Below are positions 29,893 through 40,551 of a stretch of 51,092 nt of DNA, one piece after another. Position numbers and translations under genes: made by a program. How positions within the stretch are numbered: position 1 is the first letter of the stretch; each line of letters begins with the position of its first letter. Source of the stretch: Syntrophomonadaceae bacterium (GTDB lineage Bacteria > Bacillota > Dethiobacteria > SKNC01); contig PWJM01000163.1 of the NCBI GenBank assembly GCA_003560915.1, positions 1 through 51,092 on the forward strand. Reading direction: 5' to 3'. Below the pieces are notes generated by a model that worked only from the letters and a program-made list of their open reading frames with translations, searched no databases and was not told the DNA's origin.

Positions 29893-32391
29893 ATGGATGA
29901 ATATACCCACGGGAAAATTGTCAGCATTAATATTCAGGACGAAGTAAAAAATTCCTTTATGGACTACGCCATGAGCGTTATTGTGAGCCGGGCGCTGCCG
30001 GATGTCAGGGATGGCTTGAAGCCGGTTCACCGCCGGATTTTATATGCCATGCACGAGCTGGGCCTGAGCCCCGACAAGCCCCACAAGAAATCCGCCAGGC
30101 TGGTGGGAGAGGTGCTGGGTAAGTACCATCCTCACGGAGATTTAGCAGTCTATGAAGCCATGGTCAGAATGGCCCAGGAATTTTCTACCCGTTACCCTGT
30201 GGTAGATGGGCACGGTAACTTCGGAAGTGTAGACGGCGATTCCGCGGCGGCCATGCGTTATACCGAGGTCCGGATGGCGAAAATTGCGGAGCAGATGCTC
30301 ACCGATATTGATAAAGATACCATCGATTACCGGCCCAACTTCGATGACAGCCTGGAGGAGCCGGTGGTGCTTCCTGCCCGTTTCCCCAATCTACTGGTGA
30401 ACGGTTCCTCAGGAATTGCCGTAGGCATGGCCACCAATATCCCTCCCCATAACCTGGGAGAGGTGGTGGATGGACTGGTAAGCATGATCGATAATCCGGA
30501 GGTAGATGGAGAGTCTTTAGCCAGGATTATTAAAGGCCCCGATTTTCCCACGGGGGGTTTAATCCTGGGTAAAGGGGGCATTGATTCTGCCTACAGCACC
30601 GGCAGGGGTATTATTAAAATGAGGGCTAAAACCACCATTGAACCGCTGAAGGGCGACAAGACCAGGATTACGGTGACGGAACTTCCCTACCAGGTGAATA
30701 AAGCCCGCTTAGTGGAAACCATCGCTGATTTAGTTAGGACCAAAAAAATTGAAGGAATTACAGACCTGGGGGATGAATCCGACCGTACCGGAATGAGGGT
30801 AATCATTGACCTTAGAAAGGATGTTATACCTCAGGTTATATTAAATAAGCTTTTTAAGTATACCCAGTTGGAACAGACTTTTGGGGTGATTATGCTGGCC
30901 CTGGTAGACGGTCAGCCCCGGGTGCTTAATCTTAAACAGGTGCTTCAGGCGTACCTGGACCACCAGAAGGAGGTCATCACCCGGCGCACCCGTTTTGAAT
31001 TGAGAAAAGCTGAAGCACGGGCCCATATCCTGGAGGGGCTGCGTATTGCCCTGAGCAACCTGGATGCAGTGATAAAATTGATCAGACAGTCCAAGACGGT
31101 GGATGAAGCCCGAAAAGGGCTGATAAGCAGTTTTAACTTGACGGAAAAACAGGCCCAGGCAATTTTGGATATGCGCCTTCAGAAGCTTACCGGTTTGGAA
31201 CGGGAAAAGCTGGAGGCAGAATACCTGGAGCTGATTAAAAAGATTGCCTATCTGCAGGAAGTGTTGAACAATGAGAGGCTTATTTTCCAGATTATTAAGA
31301 CAGAGCTGCAGGAGGTTAAGAAGAAATTTTCCGACCCCCGGAGGACCAAAATAATGCCCCGGGAGGAGGAGCTTCATATAGAAGACCTGATTGCCGTGGA
31401 GGATGCGGTTATCACCCTTACCCACCAGGGTTATATAAAGCGCCTTCCCCTGACCACTTATCGGAGTCAGAGGAGAGGCGGCCGGGGAATTACCGGGATG
31501 GGGACCAAGGAAGATGATTTTGTGGAACAGTTATTCATCACTTCCACCCATCACAACCTGCTGTGCATCAGCAATCATGGGAAGCTTTACCGTCTTAAAG
31601 TATACGAAATACCAGAGGCGGGAAGGCAGGCCAGGGGGACTAATATGATCAATCTGCTTTCCCTGGATAAGGGGGAATTTATCACCACGGTTTTCCCCAT
31701 TCGGAAATTTACGAAGGAAGACTTTCTATTCTTCGGCACCAAAAAAGGATATGTGAAAAAGACCCGCCTGATTGAATATCAGAGAGCCCGCAAGGGAGGG
31801 CTTATCGCCCTTACCCTGGGGGATGACGACGAGCTAATCGGAGCCAGGATGACCGACGGCAGCCGGGAAATACTTTTAGGTACCACAAAAGGCTTGAGCA
31901 TCAGGTTCCGGGAGAGCGATGTAAGGACCATGGGGAGGTCTGCCCGGGGAGTAAAGGGGATTACCCTTTCCCGGGAGGATGCCGTCATTGGTATGCAGGT
32001 GGTCTGCCCTGAACGGGACGTGCTGGTGGTATCGGAAAAAGGTTTTGGCAAGAGGACAGCAGTGGAGGAATACCGGCTTCAGAAAAGGGGAGGCAAAGGT
32101 ATTTATACCCTTCGGGTCACTCCACGCACCGGCCCCCTGGTAGGTTTCAGAGGAGTACAGTCCGGGGATGAACTGATGTTAATAACCGCCAAGGGAATTA
32201 TTATTCGGCAGCAGGTTAGTGAAATTTCAATGATAAGCCGTTATGCTCAGGGAGTGACCCTGATTAAGCTGGATCAGGGCGACCGGGTTGTTTCCCTGGC
32301 TCGGGTTCCTGCAAAGACCGGGGGTGAGGAACTGGTCAGCCCCGAAAGCATCAGCCCCAATCAAAGGGAAGACGGACAGCAGATATCGTAA
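29893..32391 (+). CDS. gyrA: DNA gyrase subunit A
   Basis: [78 protein letters not shown]. Track start is TTG at 29887; ATG at 29893 has better RBS spacing. Confidence 0.98.
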   Translation: MDEYTHGKIVSINIQDEVKNSFMDYAMSVIVSRALPDVRDGLKPVHRRILYAMHELGLSPDKPHKKSARLVGEVLGKYHPHGDLAVYEAMVRMAQEFSTRYPVVDGHGNFGSVDGDSAAAMRYTEVRMAKIAEQMLTDIDKDTIDYRPNFDDSLEEPVVLPARFPNLLVNGSSGIAVGMATNIPPHNLGEVVDGLVSMIDNPEVDGESLARIIKGPDFPTGGLILGKGGIDSAYSTGRGIIKMRAKTTIEPLKGDKTRITVTELPYQVNKARLVETIADLVRTKKIEGITDLGDESDRTGMRVIIDLRKDVIPQVILNKLFKYTQLEQTFGVIMLALVDGQPRVLNLKQVLQAYLDHQKEVITRRTRFELRKAEARAHILEGLRIALSNLDAVIKLIRQSKTVDEARKGLISSFNLTEKQAQAILDMRLQKLTGLEREKLEAEYLELIKKIAYLQEVLNNERLIFQIIKTELQEVKKKFSDPRRTKIMPREEELHIEDLIAVEDAVITLTHQGYIKRLPLTTYRSQRRGGRGITGMGTKEDDFVEQLFITSTHHNLLCISNHGKLYRLKVYEIPEAGRQARGTNMINLLSLDKGEFITTVFPIRKFTKEDFLFFGTKKGYVKKTRLIEYQRARKGGLIALTLGDDDELIGARMTDGSREILLGTTKGLSIRFRESDVRTMGRSARGVKGITLSREDAVIGMQVVCPERDVLVVSEKGFGKRTAVEEYRLQKRGGKGIYTLRVTPRTGPLVGFRGVQSGDELMLITAKGIIIRQQVSEISMISRYAQGVTLIKLDQGDRVVSLARVPAKTGGEELVSPESISPNQREDGQQIS

Positions 32392-32393
32392 AA

Positions 32394-32430
32394 AAAATAA
32401 GACAAGGGGACGGTTCTCCTGTCTTATTTT
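32394..32430 (+). terminator. gyrA terminator formed by dispersed repeat copy 2
   Basis: AAAATAAGACA aggggacggttctcc TGTCTTATTTT: 11-bp perfect arms starting a few nt after the gyrA stop. Confidence 0.7.
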
Positions 32431-32682
32431 GAAATATATTTGAATGTATGAAAAAGCATCGCCGGGAACAGGAATGAGTATTAGTAAAAAATAATTATTT
32501 TTATAAAAAGACATGTGAAAAAAGGGTCAATTATATGATATACTGGTATGAAAATAATTGTATTTTGACGTAGAAATTTATGTTGTATTTACTGAAAAAA
32601 AAGCTGGTATCATTAAGTATATCTCCATCCACAAAACAGAAAGTAACGCAAAATACCAAAGAAAACAAAAAGGAGGGTTTTT

Positions 32683-34182
32683 ATGACACAGGAAAAGAGA
32701 ATCGTTGGAATTACGGATACTTCTCTGCGGGATGCACACCAATCCCTGATGGCCACCCGTATGAAAATCGAAGAAATGATCCCCATATTAGAAATTATGG
32801 ATGATGTAGGTTACCACTCCCTGGAGGTATGGGGAGGAGCCACCTTTGATACCTGCATGCGTTTTTTGGATGAAGACCCCTGGGACCGCCTGAGAGTCCT
32901 GAGAAAGCATTTGAAAAAAACGAAAATACAGATGCTTCTCCGGGCACAGAACCTGGTGGGCTACCGGCACTATGCAGATGATGTGGTGGATGCTTTTGTC
33001 CAAAATACCGCTGACTGCGGGTTGGATATTATCCGGATTTTTGATGCTTTGAATGATTTAAGAAATATGGAAAAAGCCATGGAGGCCACCAAGAGGGTAG
33101 GGCTCCATGCTCAAGCAACGGTCAGTTATACCATCAGCCCGTTTCATGACATTCCTCACTTTGTAGATATCGCCAGAAAGCTGACGGATATGGGGGCTGA
33201 TTCCTTCTGTATCAAGGATATGGCCGGGTTAATTTCCCCCTATGATGCTTATGAGCTGGTGAGCCAGCTGAAGAAAGCGGTGGATATTCCCATTCAACTT
33301 CACTGTCACTACACCAGCGGGATGGCCTCCATGGCATACCTGAAGGCGATTGAGGCGGGAGTGGATGTGGTGGACACAGCGACTTCTCCCCTTTCCCTGG
33401 GAACCTCCCAGCCGCCTACGGATACATTTGTTACGGCATTAAAGGATACCCCTTATGATACCGGGTTGAACCAGGAACTGCTGCTGAAGGTAAGCGAATA
33501 TTTCAAGGGTGTTCGAGATAATTATACCATCCCCACAGGTGTGGCCCTGGGGGTAGATACCAACGTGCTGCTCTACCAGGTTCCCGGCGGCATGATTTCT
33601 AACCTGGTATCTCAGCTGGCGGAACAGAACGCAACCCATCTGCTGCCCAAAGTTTTAGAGGAAGTCCCCCGGGTAAGAGAGGACCTGGGTTTTCCTCCCC
33701 TGGTTACCCCCTCCAGTCAGATTGTAGGGACCCAGGCAGTGGTAAATGTGCTTTTAGGGGAGCGCTATAAGATGGTTTCCACGGAAGTGCGGAATTATCT
33801 AAAAGGCCTTTACGGGCAGCCTCCGGCACCCATGAACCAGGAACTGCAGAAGAAAGTCCTGAAAGACGAAGAGCCTATTACTGAGCGGCCTGCCAACACC
33901 CTGCAGCCGGAGATGGAAAAGGCCCGGGAAAACATCAAGCACCTGATGGAAAAAGATGAGGATGCCATCACCTATGCGATTTTCCCACAGGTAGCTGAAC
34001 CCTTCTTTAGGCGGCGCAAGGGACTGGACCCCTCCCTGAAAGCAGCTCAGGCCAAAAAAGATGAAATGAAAGAGGATGCAGCCCAAAAAGACCTGAAGCT
34101 GGATCTGAAAAAAGTAGGGGCTGCCGATGCCTCTCTGGCCGTTAAAAACAGCGAAGGACAGGTAGTGGGATACCCTGTTTAA
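32683..34182 (+). CDS. Carboxyltransferase subunit (pyruvate carboxylase B / oxaloacetate decarboxylase alpha-like), no biotinyl domain
   Basis: 499 aa; VGITDTSLRDAHQSLMATRMKIEEMIPILEIMDDVGYHSLEVWGGATFDTCMRFLDEDPWDRLR; C-terminus ...KNSEGQVVGYPV lacks a biotin AMKM-type motif. Confidence 0.88.
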   Translation: MTQEKRIVGITDTSLRDAHQSLMATRMKIEEMIPILEIMDDVGYHSLEVWGGATFDTCMRFLDEDPWDRLRVLRKHLKKTKIQMLLRAQNLVGYRHYADDVVDAFVQNTADCGLDIIRIFDALNDLRNMEKAMEATKRVGLHAQATVSYTISPFHDIPHFVDIARKLTDMGADSFCIKDMAGLISPYDAYELVSQLKKAVDIPIQLHCHYTSGMASMAYLKAIEAGVDVVDTATSPLSLGTSQPPTDTFVTALKDTPYDTGLNQELLLKVSEYFKGVRDNYTIPTGVALGVDTNVLLYQVPGGMISNLVSQLAEQNATHLLPKVLEEVPRVREDLGFPPLVTPSSQIVGTQAVVNVLLGERYKMVSTEVRNYLKGLYGQPPAPMNQELQKKVLKDEEPITERPANTLQPEMEKARENIKHLMEKDEDAITYAIFPQVAEPFFRRRKGLDPSLKAAQAKKDEMKEDAAQKDLKLDLKKVGAADASLAVKNSEGQVVGYPV

Positions 34183-34248
34183 AATAGGGTATTTCAGTTG
34201 ACAAAGAACCTGATTTTGGTTATAATTAAACAAATTTGTTTGAAAAAG

Positions 34249-34288
34249 GCCTCTAGCGTCGGTTTAAGCTGACGCGGAGGCATTTTTT
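34249..34288 (+). terminator. Rho-independent terminator after the carboxyltransferase gene
   Basis: GCCTC(TA)GCGTC ggtttaagct GACGC(G)GAGGC ATTTTTT. Confidence 0.8.
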
Positions 34289-34322
34289 AAAAATATTTTA
34301 TTGCCCTTATAAATTTGTATTA

Positions 34323-34592
34323 CCATGTCCATAGTCTAAAGGTGATGATGGGGATAAGTAGGCCCCGGGTAAAGGATTCAGAGAGCCGGTTCCAGCTGAG
34401 ATTCCGGTATCCGTGCCCCGGTTCGAAGTCACCCCGGAGCTGCCCGCTGAACCAGACGTGAGTAAGCGGAGCCGGTAATTCCGTTATTTCAGGTTATACA
34501 AGGCGCCTTAAAGATATTAAATTAAGGTGATAAGGGTGGTACCGCGGAAGTTTTACCTTTCGTCCCTTACAATTATGGGCGAAAGGTTTATT
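34323..34592 (+). promoter_or_regulatory. T-box leader of the ilv-leu operon, probable Val (GUC) specifier
   Basis: Stem I GATGATGGGGATAAGTAGGCCC, apical CAGAGAGCCGG...CTGAGATTCCGG, specifier context TTCGAA-GTC-ACCCCGGAGCTGCC (34428-34430), T-box AGGGTGGTACCGCGG (34533-34547), terminator CCTTTCGTCCC...GGGCGAAAGG then T-rich. Confidence 0.93.
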
Positions 34593-34677
34593 TATTTAAG
34601 TCATGTTTTTACAATTTTTGATTTATGTTTCACTGGTATTTTACTTATCATTTGCTATCATTTATGGAGGTGTTACG

Positions 34678-35556
34678 GTGAACGAGTTGATTTATCTTGA
34701 TGGTAATTTAGTCCCCCGGGAGGAAGCCAAAGTTTCGGTCTTTGATCACGGATATCTTTATGGGGACGGAGTTTTTGAAGGAATACGGGTGTACAACGGA
34801 AGGATCTTCAATCTGGAGGAACACCTGGTCCGGCTTTATGAGTCGGCCAAATCCATCATGCTGGAAATTTACCTGGGCCTGGAGGAGATGGAGGCAGCGG
34901 TGATTAAAACGGTGGCTGCCAATAACCTGCGGGATGCTTACATCCGCATTGTGGTTTCCCGAGGGGTAGGAGATTTGGGATTGGACCCGAAAAAGTGCAA
35001 AAAATCAACGATTGTAATTATTGCCAGCGAAATTTCTATTTTCCCCCAGGAACTCTATGAGAAGGGGCTGAAAGTGGTCACCGTTGCCACCCGCAGGAAT
35101 ATTCCTGATGCCTTAGATCCGAAAATTAAATCTCTGAACTATTTAAACAATATTCTGGTGAAAATCGAGGCCAACCAGGCAGGGGTGCTGGAGGCCATTA
35201 TGTTTAACAATTCCGGTTATATCACCGAAGGCTCCGGGGACAATATATTTATTGTGCGCCGGGGCGAATTGATTACACCTCCCTCTTATATCGGGGCCCT
35301 GGAGGGCATTACCCGGGAATGTGTTATAGGCCTGGCCCGGGAGAAAGGTTACTGCGTCGTGGAGCGTCCATTTACCCGCCATGACCTGTATATTGCCTCC
35401 GAATGTTTTCTCACCGGTACAGCTGCGGAAGTGATTCCCGTCATCGATGTGGACGGACGGGTCATTGGAGAGGGCAAACCTGGAGCCATGACCTGTGACA
35501 TCATGGCTGCCTTCCATCACTATGTGATGAATAACGGCACACCGGTGTATGAATAG
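34678..35556 (+). CDS. ilvE: Branched-chain-amino-acid aminotransferase
   Basis: GTG start at 34678 with GGAGG RBS; MNELIYLDGNLVPREEAKVSVFDHGYLYGDGVFEGIRVYNGRIFNLEEHLVRLYESAKSI. Track ORF over-extended to 34603. Confidence 0.93.
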   Translation: MNELIYLDGNLVPREEAKVSVFDHGYLYGDGVFEGIRVYNGRIFNLEEHLVRLYESAKSIMLEIYLGLEEMEAAVIKTVAANNLRDAYIRIVVSRGVGDLGLDPKKCKKSTIVIIASEISIFPQELYEKGLKVVTVATRRNIPDALDPKIKSLNYLNNILVKIEANQAGVLEAIMFNNSGYITEGSGDNIFIVRRGELITPPSYIGALEGITRECVIGLAREKGYCVVERPFTRHDLYIASECFLTGTAAEVIPVIDVDGRVIGEGKPGAMTCDIMAAFHHYVMNNGTPVYE

Positions 35557-35576
35557 GACAAGATCCCAAAAGGCGC

Positions 35577-35600
35577 TGGGACGGTTTTCTTTTTGTCCCA
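35577..35600 (+). terminator. Hairpin in ilvE-ilvD gap (possible attenuator or degenerate repeat copy)
   Basis: TGGGAC ggttttcttttt GTCCCA. Confidence 0.4.
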
Positions 35601-35677
35601 TTGAATTTGCTTTCCTTTATGTATTTTCGGAATACTTATGATAAAGATAAAGATAATTACAAGGAGCGTGTTATAAA

Positions 35678-37348
35678 TTGCGCAGTGAACGGGTTAAGAA
35701 AGGAATTGAGAGAGCTCCTCACCGATCCCTGTTTAAAGCCATGGGATATACCCGGGAGGAGCTGGACCGGCCCCTGGTGGGGGTGGTCAACTCCGCCAAC
35801 GAGATTATCCCCGGGCATATACACCTGGACCAGATTGCTAAGGCGGTAAAGGCCGGCGTGTATATGGCCGGGGGCACCCCTATGGAATTTTCCACCATCG
35901 GAGTTTGCGACGGCATTGCCATGAACCACCAGGGAATGCATTTTTCCCTGGCCAGCCGGGAAATTATTGCGGATTCCGTAGAGATTATGGTCATGGCCCA
36001 TGGGTTTGATGCCCTGGTGTTTATTCCCAACTGTGACAAGATTATTCCCGGTATGCTGATGGCCTGTGCCCGGTTAAATATTCCTTCTATATTTATCAGC
36101 GGTGGGCCCATGATGGCCGGCCGGTATCAGGGAAAAGCTGTGGATCTGAGCAGCGTATTTGAGGCGGTAGGTACGGTGAAGGCGGGAGGCATGTCCCCCC
36201 AGGACCTGGAGGAACTGGAGGAGTGCGCCTGTCCCGGATGCGGTTCCTGCGCCGGGATGTTTACTGCCAATTCCATGAACTGCCTGACCGAGGCCCTGGG
36301 GATGGGCCTGCCGGGGAACGGCACGATTTTGGCGGTGGAGGCTGCCCGAATTCGACTGGCCAAGCATGCGGGCATGAAGGTCATGGAACTTTTGGAAAAA
36401 GAAATTATGCCCCTGGATATCATGAACCGGGAAGGTTTTGAAAATGCCCTGGCTGCGGATATGGCCCTGGGGTGTTCCACTAATACCGTCCTGCATCTGC
36501 CGGCCATCGCTTATGAGGCCGGTTTAGAGATGGACTTAAAGATCATCGATGAAATCAGTTCCCGTACGCCTCAGCTGTGCAAGCTGAGCCCCGGGGGAGC
36601 TCACCATATACAAGACCTTAGAGAGGCCGGAGGAATTCAGGCAGTGCTGAAGGAGCTGGCACAGAACCAACTGATTCATTCCCAGGCACTGACGGTAACC
36701 GGGAAGACCACAGGAGAAAACATAAAAGATGCCCGGGTACTGAACCGGGAGATCATACGCAGCGTCAAAGAGCCCTACAGCCCCAACGGGGGGATCGCTG
36801 TCCTCCGGGGCAACCTGGCCCCGCAGGGAGCGGTGGTCAAGCAGGGGGCGGTGGATTCCGAGATGATGAAGCACCAGGGGAAAGCCAGGGTGTTTGAAAG
36901 CGAAGAGGAGGCTTCGGAGGCCATTCTAGGAAAGAAAATCAATTCCGGTGATGTAATTGTCATCCGTTTTGAGGGCCCCAAAGGAGGCCCGGGAATGCGG
37001 GAGATGCTGAGCCCCACCGCTTCGGTAGCGGGAATGGGCCTGGACAAAAAGGTTTCGCTGATTACCGACGGGAGATTTTCCGGGGCTACCCGAGGGGCTT
37101 CCATCGGGCATGTTTCCCCCGAAGCTATGGAAAAAGGACCTATTGCTGCAGTCCGGGAGGGGGACCTTATTAGGATCAACATACCGGAGCGTTCTTTAGA
37201 AATAGATTTGAGCCCTGAAGAAATAGAAAAACGGTTAAAAGAAGTAAAACTGCCTTCCCCAAAGTTCCAGAAGGGATACCTGAGCCGGTACAGCCGGATG
37301 GTAAGCTCTGCGGACCAGGGGGCAATATTAAAGAGCGAGGTGAAATAA
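35678..37348 (+). CDS. ilvD: Dihydroxy-acid dehydratase
   Basis: 556 aa (TTG start); [76 protein letters not shown]. Confidence 0.98.
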   Translation: MRSERVKKGIERAPHRSLFKAMGYTREELDRPLVGVVNSANEIIPGHIHLDQIAKAVKAGVYMAGGTPMEFSTIGVCDGIAMNHQGMHFSLASREIIADSVEIMVMAHGFDALVFIPNCDKIIPGMLMACARLNIPSIFISGGPMMAGRYQGKAVDLSSVFEAVGTVKAGGMSPQDLEELEECACPGCGSCAGMFTANSMNCLTEALGMGLPGNGTILAVEAARIRLAKHAGMKVMELLEKEIMPLDIMNREGFENALAADMALGCSTNTVLHLPAIAYEAGLEMDLKIIDEISSRTPQLCKLSPGGAHHIQDLREAGGIQAVLKELAQNQLIHSQALTVTGKTTGENIKDARVLNREIIRSVKEPYSPNGGIAVLRGNLAPQGAVVKQGAVDSEMMKHQGKARVFESEEEASEAILGKKINSGDVIVIRFEGPKGGPGMREMLSPTASVAGMGLDKKVSLITDGRFSGATRGASIGHVSPEAMEKGPIAAVREGDLIRINIPERSLEIDLSPEEIEKRLKEVKLPSPKFQKGYLSRYSRMVSSADQGAILKSEVK

Positions 37349-37353
37349 CGGAT

Positions 37354-39033
37354 ATGAAGATGACGGGCGCACAAATGGTTGTAGAAGCCCTGAAACAGGA
37401 AAAAGTAGAGGTCATCTTTGGTTATCCCGGAGGGGCGGTACTGCCCCTGTATGATGCCCTTTATGATGCAGAAATCCGGCATATTATGCCCCGTCACGAG
37501 CAGGGGGGGATTCATGCAGCCGATGGTTACGCCCGGGACACGGGAAAGACCGGCGTCTGTATTGCCACCTCCGGCCCCGGGGCCACAAACCTGGTAACAG
37601 GGATCGCCAATGCCTATATGGATTCTGTGCCCCTGGTTGCCCTGACCGGGCAGGTGCCGCTGCATCTCATCGGCACCGATGCTTTTCAGGAGGCGGACAT
37701 TACCGGGATTACCATGCCCATTACCAAGCATAACTACCTGGTGAAAGATGTTAAAGAGATTCCCCGGATGATTAAGGAGGCTTTTTATATCGCCTCCACC
37801 GGGAGGCCGGGGCCGGTGCTCATTGACTTTCCCCGGGACATCCTGGCCGCCGAAGGGTTTTTCAAATACCCGGAGAGGGTGGAGATGAGAGGATATAAGC
37901 CCACTTACAGCGGCCACGGCGGACAGATTAACCGGGCCATGCGGGTGATCAAAGAGGCCCGCCGTCCGGTGATTTGTGCCGGGGGCGGGGTGTTGATATC
38001 GGGAGCCCAGCAGGAACTGCTGCAGCTGTCGGAAATCGCACAGATTCCGGTGACCAATACCCTGATGGGATTGGGCAGTTTTCCCCGAAGCCATCCTTTA
38101 TCTTTAGGGATGCTGGGGATGCACGGAACGGTTTATGCCAACTATGCTGTCACCCAGTCGGACTTATTTATTGGGGTGGGGATGCGCTTTGATGACCGGG
38201 TAACGGGCAAGCTGGAACAGTTTGTGCCCGGGGCGAAAGTGATACACATTGATATAGACCCGGCGGAAATTGGCAAAAATATCCCTGTTAATGTCCCCAT
38301 TGTGGGGGATATCAAGCGGGTGCTGACCCAAATGATTAAAAAAGCCCAGAAATGCGACTCCGGGGAATGGATTTCCCGGATTGATCAATGGAAACAGGAA
38401 TTTCCCCTGTGTTATGACTGTGCAGAGAAGGAACTGAAGCCCCAGTATGTCATAGAACAAATCAGTAAAATTACCGGTGGAAATGCCATTATCGCCACCG
38501 ACGTAGGGCAGCACCAGATGTGGACAGCCCAGTACTTTTCCTTTGAAAAACCCCGGACCATCATTTCTTCCGGGGGACTGGGGACCATGGGCTATGGCCT
38601 GCCCGCTGCCATCGGAGCCCAAATCGGCTGCCCCGATGAAACCGTGTTCCTGATTGCCGGGGACGGCAGCATACAGATGAATTCCCAGGAATTAGCCACG
38701 GCGGTGTTTAATAAACTTCCTATCAAGGTGGCCATTATCAACAACCGCTACCTGGGAATGGTGCGTCAGTGGCAGGAGCTGTTTTATGAGCGCCGCTACT
38801 CCTCCACCTCTCTGGAATTTGGCCCGGACTTTGTGAAGCTGGCAGAGGCCTACGGCGCGGTGGGGATTCGTATTACCACGGCGGAGGAAGTGGTGCCGGC
38901 TCTGGAAAGAGCCATGGAAATTAAAGATAAACCTGTAATCATGGACTTCCTGGTGGTCTCCGAGGAGAATGTATACCCCATGGTCCCGCCGGCCAGCCCC
39001 ATTGACCAGATTTTAAGAGGAGGGGGTAAATAA
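37354..39033 (+). CDS. ilvB: Acetolactate synthase large subunit
   Basis: 559 aa; KMTGAQMVVEALKQEKVEVIFGYPGGAVLPLYDALYDAEIRHIMPRHEQGGIHAADGYARDTGKTGVCIATSGPGATNLVTGIANAYMDSVPLVALTGQV. Confidence 0.98.
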   Translation: MKMTGAQMVVEALKQEKVEVIFGYPGGAVLPLYDALYDAEIRHIMPRHEQGGIHAADGYARDTGKTGVCIATSGPGATNLVTGIANAYMDSVPLVALTGQVPLHLIGTDAFQEADITGITMPITKHNYLVKDVKEIPRMIKEAFYIASTGRPGPVLIDFPRDILAAEGFFKYPERVEMRGYKPTYSGHGGQINRAMRVIKEARRPVICAGGGVLISGAQQELLQLSEIAQIPVTNTLMGLGSFPRSHPLSLGMLGMHGTVYANYAVTQSDLFIGVGMRFDDRVTGKLEQFVPGAKVIHIDIDPAEIGKNIPVNVPIVGDIKRVLTQMIKKAQKCDSGEWISRIDQWKQEFPLCYDCAEKELKPQYVIEQISKITGGNAIIATDVGQHQMWTAQYFSFEKPRTIISSGGLGTMGYGLPAAIGAQIGCPDETVFLIAGDGSIQMNSQELATAVFNKLPIKVAIINNRYLGMVRQWQELFYERRYSSTSLEFGPDFVKLAEAYGAVGIRITTAEEVVPALERAMEIKDKPVIMDFLVVSEENVYPMVPPASPIDQILRGGGK

Positions 39034-39548
39034 TGAAACACGTTCTGGCAGTTATCGTGGAAAATAAGCCCGGTGTCCTGACCCGGGTTGCCGGCCTCTT
39101 CAGTCGCAGGGGCTTTAACATTGACAGCATCGCCGTTGGAGAGACGGAGGTTCCGGAACTGTCCCGCATGACCATTTTAGTGGAGGGGGACGAAAACACC
39201 ATCGAGCAGGTGATCAAGCAGTTAAACAAGCTGGTGGACGTGGTAAAAATCAGCAACCTGACCAATGAATCTACGGTGAACCGCGAACTGGCCCTGATTA
39301 AGGTGAAGGCGGAGCCCCATATGCGGGCGGAGCTTACCCAGCTGGCAGAGACCTTCCGGGCCAAGATTGTAGACGTTTCCCTGGATTCACTTATAGTGGA
39401 GGTTACCGGGGACGTGGAAAAACTAAAGGCTTTTGAACTCCTTCTCAGGCATTTTGGGATCCAGGAACTGGCCCGCACAGGAAAGATTTCGCTGATGAGG
39501 GGAGTAAAATACATTAAAATGAATGGAGAGGGTAGAAAAAATGGTTAA
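39033..39548 (+). CDS. ilvN: Acetolactate synthase small subunit
   Basis: 171 aa; [48 protein letters not shown]. Confidence 0.98.
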   Translation: MKHVLAVIVENKPGVLTRVAGLFSRRGFNIDSIAVGETEVPELSRMTILVEGDENTIEQVIKQLNKLVDVVKISNLTNESTVNRELALIKVKAEPHMRAELTQLAETFRAKIVDVSLDSLIVEVTGDVEKLKAFELLLRHFGIQELARTGKISLMRGVKYIKMNGEGRKNG

Positions 39549-40539
39549 AATGTATTATGATGAAAATGCTGACCTGGACATGTTAAATGGCAAAAAAGTA
39601 GTCATTATAGGCTACGGCAGCCAGGGTCATGCCCAGGCTCAGAACCTCAGGGATTCCGGGGTAGATGTGGTGGTTTGTGAACTCCCCAATACTCCTGCCT
39701 GGGAGAAGGCGGAGGCGGATGGATTTACCGTCCTGCCAGCGGCGGAAGGTGCCCGGCAGGGGGATATCATACAGATTTTAATTAATGACGAAATTCAGCG
39801 AAGAGTATTCCTGGAAAGTATTGCTCCCAACCTGGAGGAGGGAAATGCCCTGGTATTTTCCCACGGTTTCAATATTCACTTCGGCCAGGTTGTGCCCCCC
39901 CCAACGGTGGACGTCTTCATGGTAGCCCCTAAAAGCCCGGGCCACCTGGTAAGAAGAATGTATAAAGAAGGGGGCGGCGTGCCGGGCCTATTGGCGGTGT
40001 ACCAGGATTATACCGGGAAAGCCCGGGACCTGGGATTGGCTTATGCCAAGGGGATTGGCTGCACCCGGGCGGGCGTTATTGAGACCACCTTTTCGGAAGA
40101 GACGGAGACGGACCTTTTTGGGGAACAGGCGGTGCTGTGCGGTGGAGTTTCGGAGTTGATCCGGGCCGGGTTTGATACCCTGGTAGAAGGCGGTTACCAG
40201 CCGGAAATTGCCTACTTTGAGTGCCTGCACGAACTGAAGCTGATTGTGGACCTGATTTATGAAGGGGGAATTTCCTGGATGAGGTATTCCATCAGCGATA
40301 CTGCTCAGTACGGAGACCTGGTCAGCGGCCCCCGGATTATTACGGAGGAAACCCGCCGGGAAATGAAAAAGATACTGGAAGAAGTGCAGAGCGGGGAGTT
40401 TGCTAAGAACTGGATCCTGGAAAACCAGGCCAACCGTCCAGTATTTAATGCCCGTTCTAAAAAGGATGAGGCCCATTCCATTGAAGAGGTGGGCAAGAAA
40501 CTGAGAGGCATTATGAGCTGGATTAAAAAGCAGCAGTAA
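39541..40539 (+). CDS. ilvC: Ketol-acid reductoisomerase
   Basis: Start [40 protein letters not shown]; overlaps ilvN by 8 bp. Confidence 0.98.
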   Translation: MVKMYYDENADLDMLNGKKVVIIGYGSQGHAQAQNLRDSGVDVVVCELPNTPAWEKAEADGFTVLPAAEGARQGDIIQILINDEIQRRVFLESIAPNLEEGNALVFSHGFNIHFGQVVPPPTVDVFMVAPKSPGHLVRRMYKEGGGVPGLLAVYQDYTGKARDLGLAYAKGIGCTRAGVIETTFSEETETDLFGEQAVLCGGVSELIRAGFDTLVEGGYQPEIAYFECLHELKLIVDLIYEGGISWMRYSISDTAQYGDLVSGPRIITEETRREMKKILEEVQSGEFAKNWILENQANRPVFNARSKKDEAHSIEEVGKKLRGIMSWIKKQQ

Positions 40540-40551
40540 GGGGGAACTTGG

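Noticed and set aside
31960-31980. CTTTCCCGGGAGGA in gyrA as a Noc site
   Set aside because: Only the CCCGGG core and part of the flanks match; such cores are frequent in this sequence.
36775-38094. 439-aa minus-strand ORF antisense to ilvD/ilvB
   Set aside because: Lies wholly opposite well-identified ilvD and ilvB, crosses the gene junction and is low-complexity with no recognisable domain; a shadow ORF.
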